Part shown: piece after piece, positions 44,658-55,515 of the stretch
How positions within the stretch are numbered: position 1 is the stretch's first letter
Layout of the letters: every line of letters begins with the position of its first letter
From: Kalmusia sp. IMI 367209
Lineage: Eukaryota > Ascomycota > Dothideomycetes > Pleosporales > Didymosphaeriaceae
Assembly: GCA_027946365.1 (NCBI GenBank)
Contig: JAPEUQ010000008.1
Coordinates: 682,001 to 746,000 of the forward strand
DNA: 64,000 nucleotides
Direction: 5' to 3'
The notes under the pieces: model-generated
The model's input: the letters and a program-made list of their open reading frames with translations, nothing else
Told to the model about the DNA's origin: nothing
Database searches by the model: none
Translations under genes and position numbers: made by a program

Positions 44658-46796
44658 TTAGTATAAACGGATCTGTTTTAATACGTAGCGTTCCGCATTT
44701 AGCATCGCTGCAACTTCTCCGTCCATCATCCCCTGTATATAAGCCTCTCCTACAACCCTGAAACCATCTTTTTGGTCCGTACTACGAAGCAATATTGGCG
44801 TCGAGCATCCAGGAAAAATTGCGACAACATCGCCTGGACTGACCTCCACTACGCCATGTGCAGCACCTCTGCAACACTCCGCCCATCCAATTCGGCCGGC
44901 GCTTGTCGTGATCAAACGCCGGGTACCAGCCAACGCAGTTCTGACCCAGCCGCAGTATGCTGTCCAGCAATCATCTACATCAGCACCATGATTCTCGATA
45001 TTTCCAGAGAAATAACTCTTCAGGGCAAGGCCTCCAATACGCAGATCTGCACTGCTGTTGAACCAATTAACCCATCTACCATAGTGAAACATATCATGAA
45101 CAAACGGGCTCCATTCGAGTTCCGTGAATTGCTTCCTAGCTTCTTCCATCGTCAAAGGGAGGCATAGAAGCGCGGACGAGTGCTTTTTCATCTGCCTACG
45201 GCTTCCGTAGAGCGCGATTGCGAACTGTAGAGCAGTTTGTTTTACGTTACCGTAGGCACTTTTCGAGCCCTGGGACTGCACAAGTTCAGGATTGTTTTCG
45301 GACTCGGGATTACAGCCAAGACCGTCAACAGTGTCGAGCAGAATTGCGTAACTAGCTAGAGAGCTTCCGTCGTATGTAGGCAATTCGAACGTGAGGCCAC
45401 GGTCAGCACGGTACGGGTATCTCCAATATACGTCGTCGTCGGTACCTGGTCGAAAGAAATCGTCTGGTCGACTATCGCGGCCGCGTCCAGACCAACTCCA
45501 GTCGGGTACCCAGGTGGGAGCGCCGACTTTTCCCCATAGGTTAGCATCACGAAGGAATTCAAGGTTCTTGAAAGTGGACATATACGCTTGCGCAGCCGTA
45601 GTATATGCTGCAGCGGGGCTACCTTCGTAGTCAGGTAGAATAGCATTTGCCAATTCTGGATCCATAAGCCCAAGCAGGCCATAGACCTTGTCCCGCGGAT
45701 TGAGGCAATTGCTGAAATTCGCGATTTCTAAAAGTCTGCTGAACTTCACGGCAGGGAGCTGTTCTTCTTGGAGCCAAGTAAGCAACCACAGATCTTTCAA
45801 AATATGGTCGAGTGGAACAGTGGCATCCCATGAGCGGGTATCTCCCGGGTCCTGTGGCATGATGTGGCGGTCATGATTGACTCCTTCATGTCGCGCTACC
45901 CACAGGAACTGATGAATCACGGTGATCCCGTGGCAGAATGTTTCCCAGTCGATACGTTTCGAGCCGCAGCAAAGCTGCATCTTTGCACCGCCAAGGGCGA
46001 TCTCTTGCATGATCCACAGCCTCTGCCAGTACGGGCGCAGTATCAAGCGGTTCAAGGCAAGCCAGCTCCCCGGCACAAATCTATCGAATCGATGCTGCAT
46101 CAGATCATCTTTGTACTCGTGACATTTCCCCTCGTCTTGGTGGACCGCGGCGAGCGTAGCAACGAGGTCCAGAGCTTTGTCACTTTCGTCTCCCTCCGAT
46201 CCTAGAAAGCCGATAACAGACCATGCTTTGACGTAGAAGACGCGCATTGCGGCAACTTGTGCAGCTCGCTCGGTATTGTTATCCTGATCTATGCACAGAG
46301 CATCTGCCCAGAGCCGGAAACGGCCTGCGAACTGGCCAGTCTCGTGGAGAGAATATAATGCTTCTGCTAGATTCTTCGTGACTTGGGTCTTGACTTCATT
46401 CACAATAATCGTGGTCTTGTTCTCGGGATTGCCCCACACATACGACCTAAATGTAGTGCAGAGGGTCAGTCAATGTTCCAGAAGATGCAATCTAGTTTCT
46501 GATATTACGGACAATGCAGCGTAATCTCCCCATTGGAATCGATGGCGACTTGTCGCCGGAAACGTAACGATATTTTTGGACTCAGGCACGTTCCAAGCTT
46601 TCAAGACATTCGAGGGGCTTTTCTGAGAGCGTTCTTGTATTGCGAGGAACTCATCGTAGGCCTTTGTCGTGTCATGGAGCGAGAAAGTGCCAATGCTGCA
46701 TCTCAAGCAATCGAAGGTTGACGTTGGAAGGATCGAAACGAGGCGAAATTCCATCTTGTCTGAATCGGCGGGCATGGACCTATAGATTGCGTCCAT
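44658..46796 (-). CDS. HET-domain (heterokaryon incompatibility) protein
   Basis: Exon 1 (46513-46796) begins MDAIYRSMPADSDKMEFRLV and ends DYAAL; a 66-bp intron with an unusual GTCCGT donor (46447-46512) restores SYVWGNPENKTTIIVN, giving 690 residues. HET signatures: DYAALSYVWG, FRLWADALCIDQDNNTERAA, SVIGFLGSEGDESD, RPYWQRLWIMQEIALGG, NPRDKVYGLLGLMD and WVPDWSW. The tail FRVVGEAYIQGMMDGEVAAM is the usual C-terminal motif. The alternative donor GTAATA three bases further on would shift the frame, so the GTCCGT choice is set by the conserved motif. An upstream in-frame ATG at 46883 would add 29 residues. The protein is intact and distinct from the 18.4-kb HET gene. Confidence 0.88.
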
Positions 46797-47972
46797 GTTA
46801 ATTGTACGAAAGTAAGGCCACTTGTCAAAGCAATGTTTAAGAAAGTAAATGCAGGTCAGATCTTGTCTCCTTTTAAAAGCCACCGATCTGGTGATCAGGC
46901 TGAGCGGCCCCCATCATCATTAGGCTGGCAATTTTGGATACAACAGCCTTGTTGCCGCATGCAGGAAAGTGGCAGGGAAAGTGACGCCCTCAGTCTTACT
47001 TACTGACGGTAATTGGTCTTGTTGATGCTGAGTCAATCTGTGGCTTGATGTGACCCTGCAAAGTTAGCTACGATAGTGATTATCACTGTGTAGGTACTTT
47101 AACGTGTGAACAGTCGTTAGCTATGCCAGCTAGTTCTTGACGATGTTTACGCCTCTATATCTACCAATGTCACTACATGCCTTACACAGCAATACGTTAT
47201 TTAATGCACCTGCGTAATGCACTACTCGTTGTCGCTCATAGCTTTACAAGGATGAGCCCGGCTCTCGTTTGATTATCGCAGTGCTTATCGCCGCGCTACT
47301 CTGCCACCAACAACGCCACGATTCGTAACCACCGCCATGGCGTCCAAGAGGCAGCTGGAGTACATTTTAAAGCGAAGTCACTATCCAGGTAAGAGCTGCT
47401 GTCTTCGGTGTAGAGCGGCGCCGAAAATTCGGGGGAACAATGCGATGAGACCTTCAGCACCAATGCGATGAGACTTTCAGCACCGATGACAGCGAGACCC
47501 AAGCCTGGGCCAAGCAGGATGACCCAGCGACCGCGGCGACCCCAGAGCTGGAATTAAACCGGAAGATGTATATTTTCCTTATAGCGGATCGAAGGTATTG
47601 TCCAGGTACCGAGAAAGATTTGCTCGTCAACGGCGAACACGAGGGTAACGGTCGACAAGAGCATGGGAAGGAGGCGGAGCAAGCGCAGAACCATGGTGAA
47701 AGCGGGCATTATCGTAGCGAGAGACGTATTTTGCATGCGTGTCTTTGTGTTTCTTGGAGGGAAGCATGGCTGCTTCATTGTCAGCCCGTCGTACCTCTGT
47801 CGGATCCGAAGGTTCGGCATGGGACGAGGTCGGACAGAGTGAAACAGGCAAACAAAGACTTGCGCCCTCTCACCGGCATGCAATGCGATGCTGATAACTA
47901 CACTTCCACCTCGTTGTGCTGGGGACTCGAACGACAGCCCCGCCTTCTTCTTGGATGCACGAGCATTACCAC
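46797..47972. other. Intergenic, with a short duplication
   Basis: A minus-strand frame ending at 47554 contains a signal-peptide-like start (MVLRLLRLLPMLLSTVTLVF) at about 47750, but no continuation can be supported. A 23-bp tandem duplication lies at 47438-47483. Otherwise nothing. Confidence 0.35.
47438..47483. repeat. 23-bp tandem duplication
   Basis: Two adjacent copies (47438-47460 and 47461-47483) beginning CAATGCGATGAGAC, differing at one position. Confidence 0.8.
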
Positions 47973-49425
47973 ATGCCTCCTTCTATCTTGCTGCGTGGTG
48001 GCACATTGCTGGTTCCCGATGGCGATGGCGAGGCAGGTACTGTCGTGCCAACTCGCAAAGACTTGCTAGTCGTCGGGGATCGCATCGCTAGCATCGAAGA
48101 GCACATAGATTTGGCCGCACACGACCTGTGGACGTCGTTGAGGTGGACCGCTCCTTCAAGATCGTTTCCCCCGGCTTCATCGACACCCATCACCATCTCT
48201 GGCAGACGCAGCTCAAGGGCAGGCATGCTGACCACACTGTGCTCGACTGTATGCCTTCTGGAAATCTCTCTGCCTACTTCTTCACACCGTCCGACGTCTT
48301 CTGGGGTCAGCTCGGTGGCGCTCTAGAAGCGCTGGATTCAGGCACTACCACCGTCGTTGACCACGCCCACATGAATTATTCCGCTGAGCACTCAGACCAT
48401 GCACTTGTGGCAACGCTGGCTTCTGGCATTCGGCCGGTCTTCTGCTACACACCCACTCCGCTTGTAAACTGCTGGCAACCGCGCCTTAGCCTGGCCCACA
48501 ATGTCGTGCAGCCCTGGCATCTGTCCCAAATCAACCGGTTCGCCAACCTCCTGGCTACCCACTCCAGAGTATCTATTGGATTCGGTTTCGACGGCTACTC
48601 TTCCTTGGACAACGAAGACGCTCGGTCTCTTTTTCAAGAGGTCCGCGCGGCTGGGGTGCGATGCATCACCTCGCACTACTTCCGCAATCCGCTGTTTTCC
48701 CAGGAGAAGATCGCCATCACGTTGATGGCGGATGCGGTCTTCTAGGTCCAGATGTCATCATCTCTCACGCAACGGGAACTACGCCAGCAGAAGAAACGCT
48801 TCTGGCCCATCACGGCACCTTCATTTCGTGCACCCCTGCTTGCGGAATGCACCAAGGCTTGGGTGCGCGGGCTCCGTTCGACGGGAGTGAACGTATCAGC
48901 CTAGGATGCGATTCCCACAGCGTCGTGCGGGGGAGCATGCTCGACCAAATCAGACTGGCTATGGCTGTCACACGGGCGCAGCGCATCGAGACCCTTCTTC
49001 GCAAAGACAAATTTCCTCGCAACGTGAAGCCTACTGTCCAAGACGCCTTCCAGCTTGCAACATGCCATGCTGCCCATGCCATCGGGTTGGAAAATGATAT
49101 TGGCAAGCTAAAAGTAGGGTTCAAGGCCGATATCGTAACGTGGGGCCGTCACAGTCCCAGCATGGTCTGCGCCGCTGCTGAAGATCCCTTGGCTGCTCTG
49201 GTATGTCATGCAGGCACCAGTGATGTGGATTTTGTCATCGTGGACGGTGCCATCTGCAAACGGGCTAGCAAGTTGTGCGATTACACGATGCAAGGGCCCA
49301 CGCAGGAATTACTACGCACCTCTAGCCTCCTCGGTGGAGATGCTAGCGATCGCAATGACCGCGACGGTAATCTCAGCTGGACTCGCGTCGCTCGCGCACT
49401 GGAGCAGAGCCGAAGTGAGATTTAG
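47973..49425 (+). pseudogene. Amidohydrolase (cytosine deaminase/chlorohydrolase type) with two frameshifts
   Basis: A metal-dependent hydrolase of the TRZ/ATZ-type amidohydrolase superfamily, cytosolic in relatives. Frame 1 starts MPPSILLRGGTLLVPDGDGE and runs to IDLAAHD. The protein then continues one frame lower as VDVVEVDRSFKIVSPGFIDT with the metal-binding THHHLWQT and DSGTTTVVDHAHMN, up to IAITLMADA, and one frame lower again as GLLGPDVIISHATGTTPAEE, SLGCDSHSVVRGSMLDQIRL and HAIGLENDIGKLKVGFKADI. Both breaks (about 48127-48133 and 48732-48738) fit loss of a single base at a C or G run. Total length would be about 484 residues, normal for the family. Either a young pseudogene or an otherwise intact gene with two assembly errors; all catalytic blocks are well preserved. 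Confidence 0.8.
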
Positions 49426-50394
49426 GATAGGATGACACACGCTGGTGTCATTGGCAGTCTCAGTCGGGAAGCTTTGGTAGATGTATTCGGGCTCGACGGA
49501 AGTGCGCTCGGTGACTGAGACATCCGCATGGAGAAAACCATTGCTGTCGCCGTTTGCGGATTTCTTGCGACGAACCCCCATTCCTTCAATGCCTACTTGT
49601 ATTTCCCTACGTACCATTGATATAAAGTGTTCTCGCTACGTGGACCGGGCGTTTATAAACCTTCGAACTAGTGTTAATCCATTTCAACCCCACAGTCACT
49701 GATTTAATTGAACTAGTATGGCTGATGGTACATGTATGTCCAATCTATACCTTCATCCGAGCATTCGACATGCGCCGACGTAGCCCGCAATGACGGCACA
49801 GCTTTGATCCCATTCGTGACGCAAATTAAACGTATGTACAACCCTTATTAAATCGACTACGGGTGGAGAAGCCGTTCATTCACAGATTTGTGGACACATT
49901 TATTTGTTCTAGAATAATCAACAGAGTGATCTAAACATGTTAAGCAATGATCTGCGAGTTCCTAGGCCAATGATCTCAGACGTTCCTGGTCTGGGGTTCG
50001 ACCATATAACATTCTTAGAGTAGTGATTCCTATGAGTTGAACGTGGCTGGCTCGTCAAAAAGAGACAGGGATTCTGAATTACAAGCCTACTCCTAGCTCA
50101 AATTGCTTCATACTATCTACAGACAACCACCAAATACGAGAGGCTACCGCAAGTCCTTCGACATCGATTGATTAGCCTACCCTTCACGGGCCTTGGTAGA
50201 GTCTTTTCTACCCTTTCTCGCATCGGGCGCCTCCTGGTTCGTCACCTTGTGTGGCTCTTTTGGAGCCATACCGGCATTGATCAACAGGTTGAAGCACCGA
50301 GAGAGAAACGCTAGTCTCCTGTACCTCCTAGTGACCGCATCATCGCCCAATTTACAGCCCAAAACCCGAGTACTAGGTCATCCTACTCTGCAAC
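49426..50394. other. Intergenic, no supported gene
   Basis: About 970 bp of ordinary composition between the amidohydrolase and the regulator. No motif or RNA gene could be supported. Confidence 0.4.
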
Positions 50395-51778
50395 TTGCAT
50401 CAATACGGGATGAAGCAAATAGTCTGCGACCGCTGCCACGTCCAGAAGCTTAAGTGCGAGCTGGACAACGACGCACAAGACAGCTGCCGTAGGTGCAGAA
50501 GCGCTGGTGCAATGTGTACATACCCTTGTTGCGGCGACCGCTGGACAGAACAGATCGAGGGAAAGTCGAGACCGTCGACTTATCATGTTTTCGACAAGGA
50601 AGGGAAGGGATTGGAAGGAAAGGGTTCGCCCCCGCTCAGTTCGAGACTTATTTCACCACGACAACGACCATTCATACCATCTGGTCCTTCGCTTTTGGAA
50701 CGCGTTCCAACCAGTGTATCAAAGAAGAGGCTAAGATCGGACCTAGAGGAGCCATTGAGCCCGCTTACATATTCTACCTCGGCAGGAAGCGACCAAACAC
50801 TTGATGTGGTCAGGTCGCAGGATGCGCTCGCCTTAGTAGCCGTAGCACCCCACGACAATGCAATGAGCGGACCAATCGACTTCACGAACGACGACATAGC
50901 AACGTTTTATTCCGATCACCTCTTGTCCGGCACACTGTTGGGAGCACATTCAAGCAATTCGCCTTTCTGGATACTCAAGAGCAATGAAGGAGATGAAGGC
51001 ATCACGTCTCTTTCTCTTTCCTCTACAGTAGCCAAGCCCACAACGAATGATAGTGAGGAACGACCAGGGTGGGGCTCATTAGATCCGAACCCTTCACACT
51101 TTGGAAACGGTGCTAGCGTCATGGAAGGGAGCGCCGCAGAAGTCGAAGAACGATCGTGTCGCTTGCTGCGCAATCTCGGATGCAATACAGACGACACGAG
51201 CCAAGCCTCGTTGGCAAAAGCTTTTGAGCACACGACGGCACTCATCAGCATAGTCGGGAGCCTCAAAAACTCTGATAAAAGAACGGGGTCCACTGCTGAA
51301 ACACACAACGATAACACAGAAGCTATGCCCCCTGAATTTCGTCTTTCAAACGGGTTCAGCAGCTCAGAACAGACCAAGAGTGACGATCTAGACTTAGCAC
51401 CATCAAGCGATCCGAGTGTGGTCCTTCTGATTCTCTCTTGCTATGTCCGCTTGACGCGACTCTATCAAAGATTGATCGAGCTTGTTCTAGAGAAGCTTGA
51501 GAATGCCAGTCCGCCGGGGCCAACATCTGCGCGTTATCGGAGCGGTCAGATCCGTGCACTCGCTGCGGGAACATCGGCCATGGGGTAGGTGCAGACTGTC
51601 AGCTCGGTTGCACATCTTGCCGAGAAGCTTAGCTAGACTGTGCTGCTCCTGGATTTCCACTGCGACGGATACAGGGGTAGAAGATCTTGACACCCTCGTC
51701 GCGAGTCCGGTAGAACAGCTCTCTCACTTACGCAGATCGTTACAGGATAGCGTAAGGGAAGCGAAAGAGAAAACATGA
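50395..51778 (+). CDS. AflR-like Zn(II)2Cys6 transcription factor
   Basis: Nuclear regulator resembling the AflR class that controls secondary-metabolite genes. The zinc cluster starts almost at the N-terminus: VCDRCHVQKLKCELDNDAQD then SCRRCRSAGAMCTY, with a longer than usual middle loop. A serine-rich linker follows. The C-terminal half has LILSCYVRLTRLYQRLIELV. A 52-bp intron (51585-51636) carries the reading frame past a stop into LCCSWISTATDTGVEDLDTL and a charged end (SVREAKEKT), giving 443 residues. The start at 50395 (MHQYGMKQ) could instead be the ATG at 50410. No biosynthetic enzyme is adjacent; the nearest gene is the damaged amidohydrolase. Confidence 0.8.
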
Positions 51779-53766
51779 TCAAGCGATTTACCGTAACTTT
51801 AGCGTTTAGGGTTGATGCACCTAGCAATGATTGTTATGTTATGAGGGATGGTTGAGAACAAGGAACGCGACTTACACCATCTCCAGGATACGTGCGAAGT
51901 GAAGAGTCCGCAACATAGGCCCTGTCACGCTAGTCATTCCCCATGAGTCTCCTGTGAGTCCCGTGTACGCGGCTCTCTTCTCTGAATGCGCTATGAACGG
52001 GATGATGGTGAAAGAGCCCGAGAAGATCCTCCAGCTTCTAAGCCGACGATGGCCCGTCTAACGATTAATGTAGTATTTTTGCGCTCAACTGCTGCCGCTA
52101 AAATTTGTCAGCGTGTGCAATCGACTAGTGACTACCGTACATAGCCTCGAGTGATAGCACCCACAGCATGCGATAGAAAAATCTCATCGCACCTACCACA
52201 AATTCAGCTGGCAAGCTCAAAGATAATTATGGGCCCAGGATAAGTCCATTTCAAGAAAATGTATTCATACATCTTGCCTCATACTGACTGGGAGCTGGCA
52301 AGCGTGAGCAAGAACGCGCTGCCACACCACCCGACAGACTGGATGCTTCCGAATCCATCAGTGCTCTTGGGAATGGCAGTCGAGACAACCATCTAGGGAG
52401 GAATGAGTCCTAGATTGTACCCACGAAATCATATAGAGAGAGTCTACTAGGGTCATATGGCGATCATCCGAAAAATAACAATGCCACAAGAACGACGTAC
52501 CATGCCTGATGACATTAGAAAGAACACAAAACATAGTACAATTAGCATTAGGAAAGCTCTGATGCCGGTGGGGTAATCGTTGCCGCTGTCAATATACGTC
52601 GCCGTAATCGTAGTATAGTATCTCTACAGCGTATTGAGTGTTCGGGGCTAAAAAATCTAGGAAAAACCGCCTGCCGCGTGGTCAGAGTGGGCGAACACAA
52701 CAAGGCCAAGTCTAAAGATCCAAGGTGTATGCCACCGATATTCAATCCACTTTTGATTTACAGTACGACTAATATCAATGGGGACCAGCGTTGATTCTGC
52801 TCAGCCTGAGGGCTTGCCCGTGATCACGTAGGATCTGACATATCGACGTTGTGCCGCTCTATTTATAAGATATAGCGACATGGACCTAATCTTCTCAATA
52901 TCAAGGAATGACCTCAAAAGAATAGTCTAGGTCCATGCCATCGACTAACCTGCGACCGTGTAAAACGTAGATAAAGTTATTCTCTAGTAAGGGCTTGTAC
53001 TGATATTATAACAAATTTATAGCACAGGAATAAATCTAAGTTATAGAAGTAGACTTCCAAGATTACAACTGAAGTCTTACTAAGTAAATGATTCGTGAGA
53101 AGAGGGAGACCCGAGAATAGAGCAAGACGAGAACGAAGAAGGAAAGTGTGCAAGACATGAGACTATAAAGAAAGAAGGCTATCTGATACCGGGGATTGAA
53201 AGCTAAAAAGTTGATACTAGCAACTGCAATCGCTAAAAGTATATTAGGCTGGACAACGCTATCCAAACAGGGGTGAAATGACTGCAATGAGAGGAGTATG
53301 AGCACAGGCGCTAGCAGCGGATCCAAAAAGAGCCCCGTATGGGATCTATGAAGGCACAAAAGAATAGTTGGCATATATGAAAGGAGGGCAGACGGATGAA
53401 GAAGGTAAGAGAATATTTTGGCGATAGAGTGTCACGGGAGACGTTTGGCCAATGGGCAAGCCAAACATCTTGATTATATCAATAATCAGGTGTTTATATA
53501 GATATGCTATCTCGGAGTCATTAAATAAACACGTGCTGAACACATTTTGTGTCCGGGGTAATTATCGGACTTGTTCCGATATCATTCCTGTACGCTAAGA
53601 ACGCGCTAAAACTAGTGGCAAGTCTATCGATGATAAGAGATGGTACGCTGCTTCTCGGTTTCAAATCTTCCTATTTGTTATTACGTCTCATCGTCTATGG
53701 TGCTTTTTTGTTCAAATATTCAACAGATATCTGTTCGTTCACTTGTCTCGTTTTTTTCTCTAGAAA
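51779..53766. other. Two-kilobase intergenic stretch
   Basis: No coding frame with family resemblance, and no tRNA-like sequence that I could recognise. The end close to 53564-53580 holds an inverted CGG pair upstream of the next gene. Confidence 0.4.
53564..53580. promoter_or_regulatory. Inverted CGG pair (CGG-N7-CCG) before the beta-helix gene
   Basis: ATCGGA at 53564-53569 and TCCGAT at 53575-53580 form a perfect inverted repeat 187 bp before the start codon. A plausible Zn2Cys6 site. Confidence 0.35.
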
Positions 53767-55242
53767 ATGACAAGTCTTCCTCAAGTCAAAAGCAATGAAG
53801 TTCCGGAAGGCATTACGGTTAGCAAAATCTTCAACATTCAGGTCCGAGTGCTCGATACCCGAAGTGATAGTGCCTGGAGCCCAGTCACAGCCTACACTAC
53901 GAGTGTTGCCAGCGTCAACACAGCGCGTAACGAATTTGACACATATCCTATAGCTATAGCCTCCTTGAGCATGGCACCTAAAATTCGAAAAGAGATCAAA
54001 GTCCACTACAATCACGGCTCTGTTCATGCTGCGACCATTCGTCCCGTTGCCCTTGGCATAAATACTTTGATTGAAGACAATACGATTTTATTCACTCTCG
54101 ACCAAAGAGTGGACGTCATGCTCGAAATTAACAACGATAAATGGCAAGCTGTGCACCTGCTTACGACCGAGATTAATACAAAAGAACCAACTGCCGATAC
54201 AGAAGGTCTATGGTATTTCGGCCCTGGTGTCAACAACGGATCAGCGTACAGCAAAGTCCATGATGGAGTGTTGACAGTCCCATCCGACACGACCATCTAT
54301 CTCGCCCGTGATGCTTTTCTCACGGCTCAAGTACATTTCGCGAACAGCAGCAACGCCAGTATCCGTGGCCCCGGGTTTATTTACAGAGAACCCTACTTCG
54401 CTGCCGGTGGGGCGAAGCCCAGAGAGCTTGCGGGTGGCGCCATCTTGATAGAGCGCTCCTCCTGCATTCTCGTAGAAAACGTAACGTCCCTACGCTCATT
54501 CGGCTTCAGCCTCCCCATTTGCGAAGGCCACAACATCCACATCAACAACTACCGCTCATTTTCCTCATGTGGAAACGGCGACGGAATAGATCTCTTCTGC
54601 TGCAGTGACGTGCTGATCGAGCACTGTTTCCTGCGAAATTCAGACGACACTATTGCCATATACGGTCATCGATGGGACTACTACGGGGATACGAAGAACG
54701 TCCGAGTCAGAAATTGCACTCTTCTTCCAGACATCGCGCATCCAATCCAAATAGGTACACACGGTAATCCACAGAAGCCGGAGACGTTTAGTAATATTCA
54801 TATAAGTGGAATTGATATTTTGGACCATCACGAGAATCAGTTATGGTACCAGGGGTGCATTGCCATCAATGCGGCGGATGAGAATTTGATCCAGGATATC
54901 CTTATTGAGGATGTCAGGGTGGAGAAGATTACTAAGGGGCAGCTGTTCAATATTAGGGTCATGAAAAATGCGATGTGGACGACGGCGCCGGGACGTGCGA
55001 TCAAAAACCTGAAGCTTCGTAATATTGTGTTTGATAATACGAGCTCGCCGACAGTGAATCCGTCGCTGATCATGGGGTTCGACGAGTCAAGGAAAGTGGA
55101 GGATGTTACGTTTGAGAATCTGAGGATCGGGGGGCAGTACGTGCATTCTGGGATGGCAAAGCCGAGGTGGTATATGGTGGAGGATTTCGTGCCATTGTTT
55201 GTAAATGAGCACGTAGGAGATGTAGTGTTCAAGCTGACATAG
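53767..55242 (+). CDS. Pectin-lyase-fold beta-helix protein, GH28-like
   Basis: 491-residue single-exon protein, probably a glycoside hydrolase acting on an acidic polysaccharide. The N-terminal third is a beta-sandwich-like region without a signal peptide. From about residue 190 a right-handed beta-helix follows, with the GH28-like core CGNGDGIDLFCCSDVLIEHC and NSDDTIAIYGHRW, in which the acidic residues D-x-D and DD correspond to the catalytic aspartates of polygalacturonases. The downstream GHG and RIK motifs of classical GH28 are not visible in usual form; a GTHGN appears instead. It could therefore be a divergent GH28 or a related beta-helix family. Lack of a signal peptide suggests action inside the cell. 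It lies directly upstream of a regulator and GH88 gene. Confidence 0.72.
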   Translation: MTSLPQVKSNEVPEGITVSKIFNIQVRVLDTRSDSAWSPVTAYTTSVASVNTARNEFDTYPIAIASLSMAPKIRKEIKVHYNHGSVHAATIRPVALGINTLIEDNTILFTLDQRVDVMLEINNDKWQAVHLLTTEINTKEPTADTEGLWYFGPGVNNGSAYSKVHDGVLTVPSDTTIYLARDAFLTAQVHFANSSNASIRGPGFIYREPYFAAGGAKPRELAGGAILIERSSCILVENVTSLRSFGFSLPICEGHNIHINNYRSFSSCGNGDGIDLFCCSDVLIEHCFLRNSDDTIAIYGHRWDYYGDTKNVRVRNCTLLPDIAHPIQIGTHGNPQKPETFSNIHISGIDILDHHENQLWYQGCIAINAADENLIQDILIEDVRVEKITKGQLFNIRVMKNAMWTTAPGRAIKNLKLRNIVFDNTSSPTVNPSLIMGFDESRKVEDVTFENLRIGGQYVHSGMAKPRWYMVEDFVPLFVNEHVGDVVFKLT

Positions 55243-55331
55243 GATCTCTGATTCCTCAATGGGTCCTTCTTTTCTTCCTTCAACTTCAGCAACAGCGATG
55301 TTTGGGGAAGTAATAACCTCGGGTAAGGCCC

Positions 55332-55345
55332 CGGAATATATCCCG
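55332..55345. promoter_or_regulatory. CGG-N8-CCG site before the cluster regulator
   Basis: CGGAATATATCCCG, 184 bp upstream of the preferred regulator start. The same spacing occurs twice before GH88 and once between transporter and lyase. Confidence 0.4.
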
Positions 55346-55515
55346 AAGGCCGCTACTAGACCTAAATAGGAAATACTCCCGATTTACCCTCTTCTTGGCT
55401 TCTCCACAGATATTCACTCCACAGAATGCCCACGTCGTATCCACCATCAATCATGTATTAACCGAGCCTATGTGCTTAGCAATACTTTCGTGTATTGTCG
55501 TTGTTACTGTCATCA

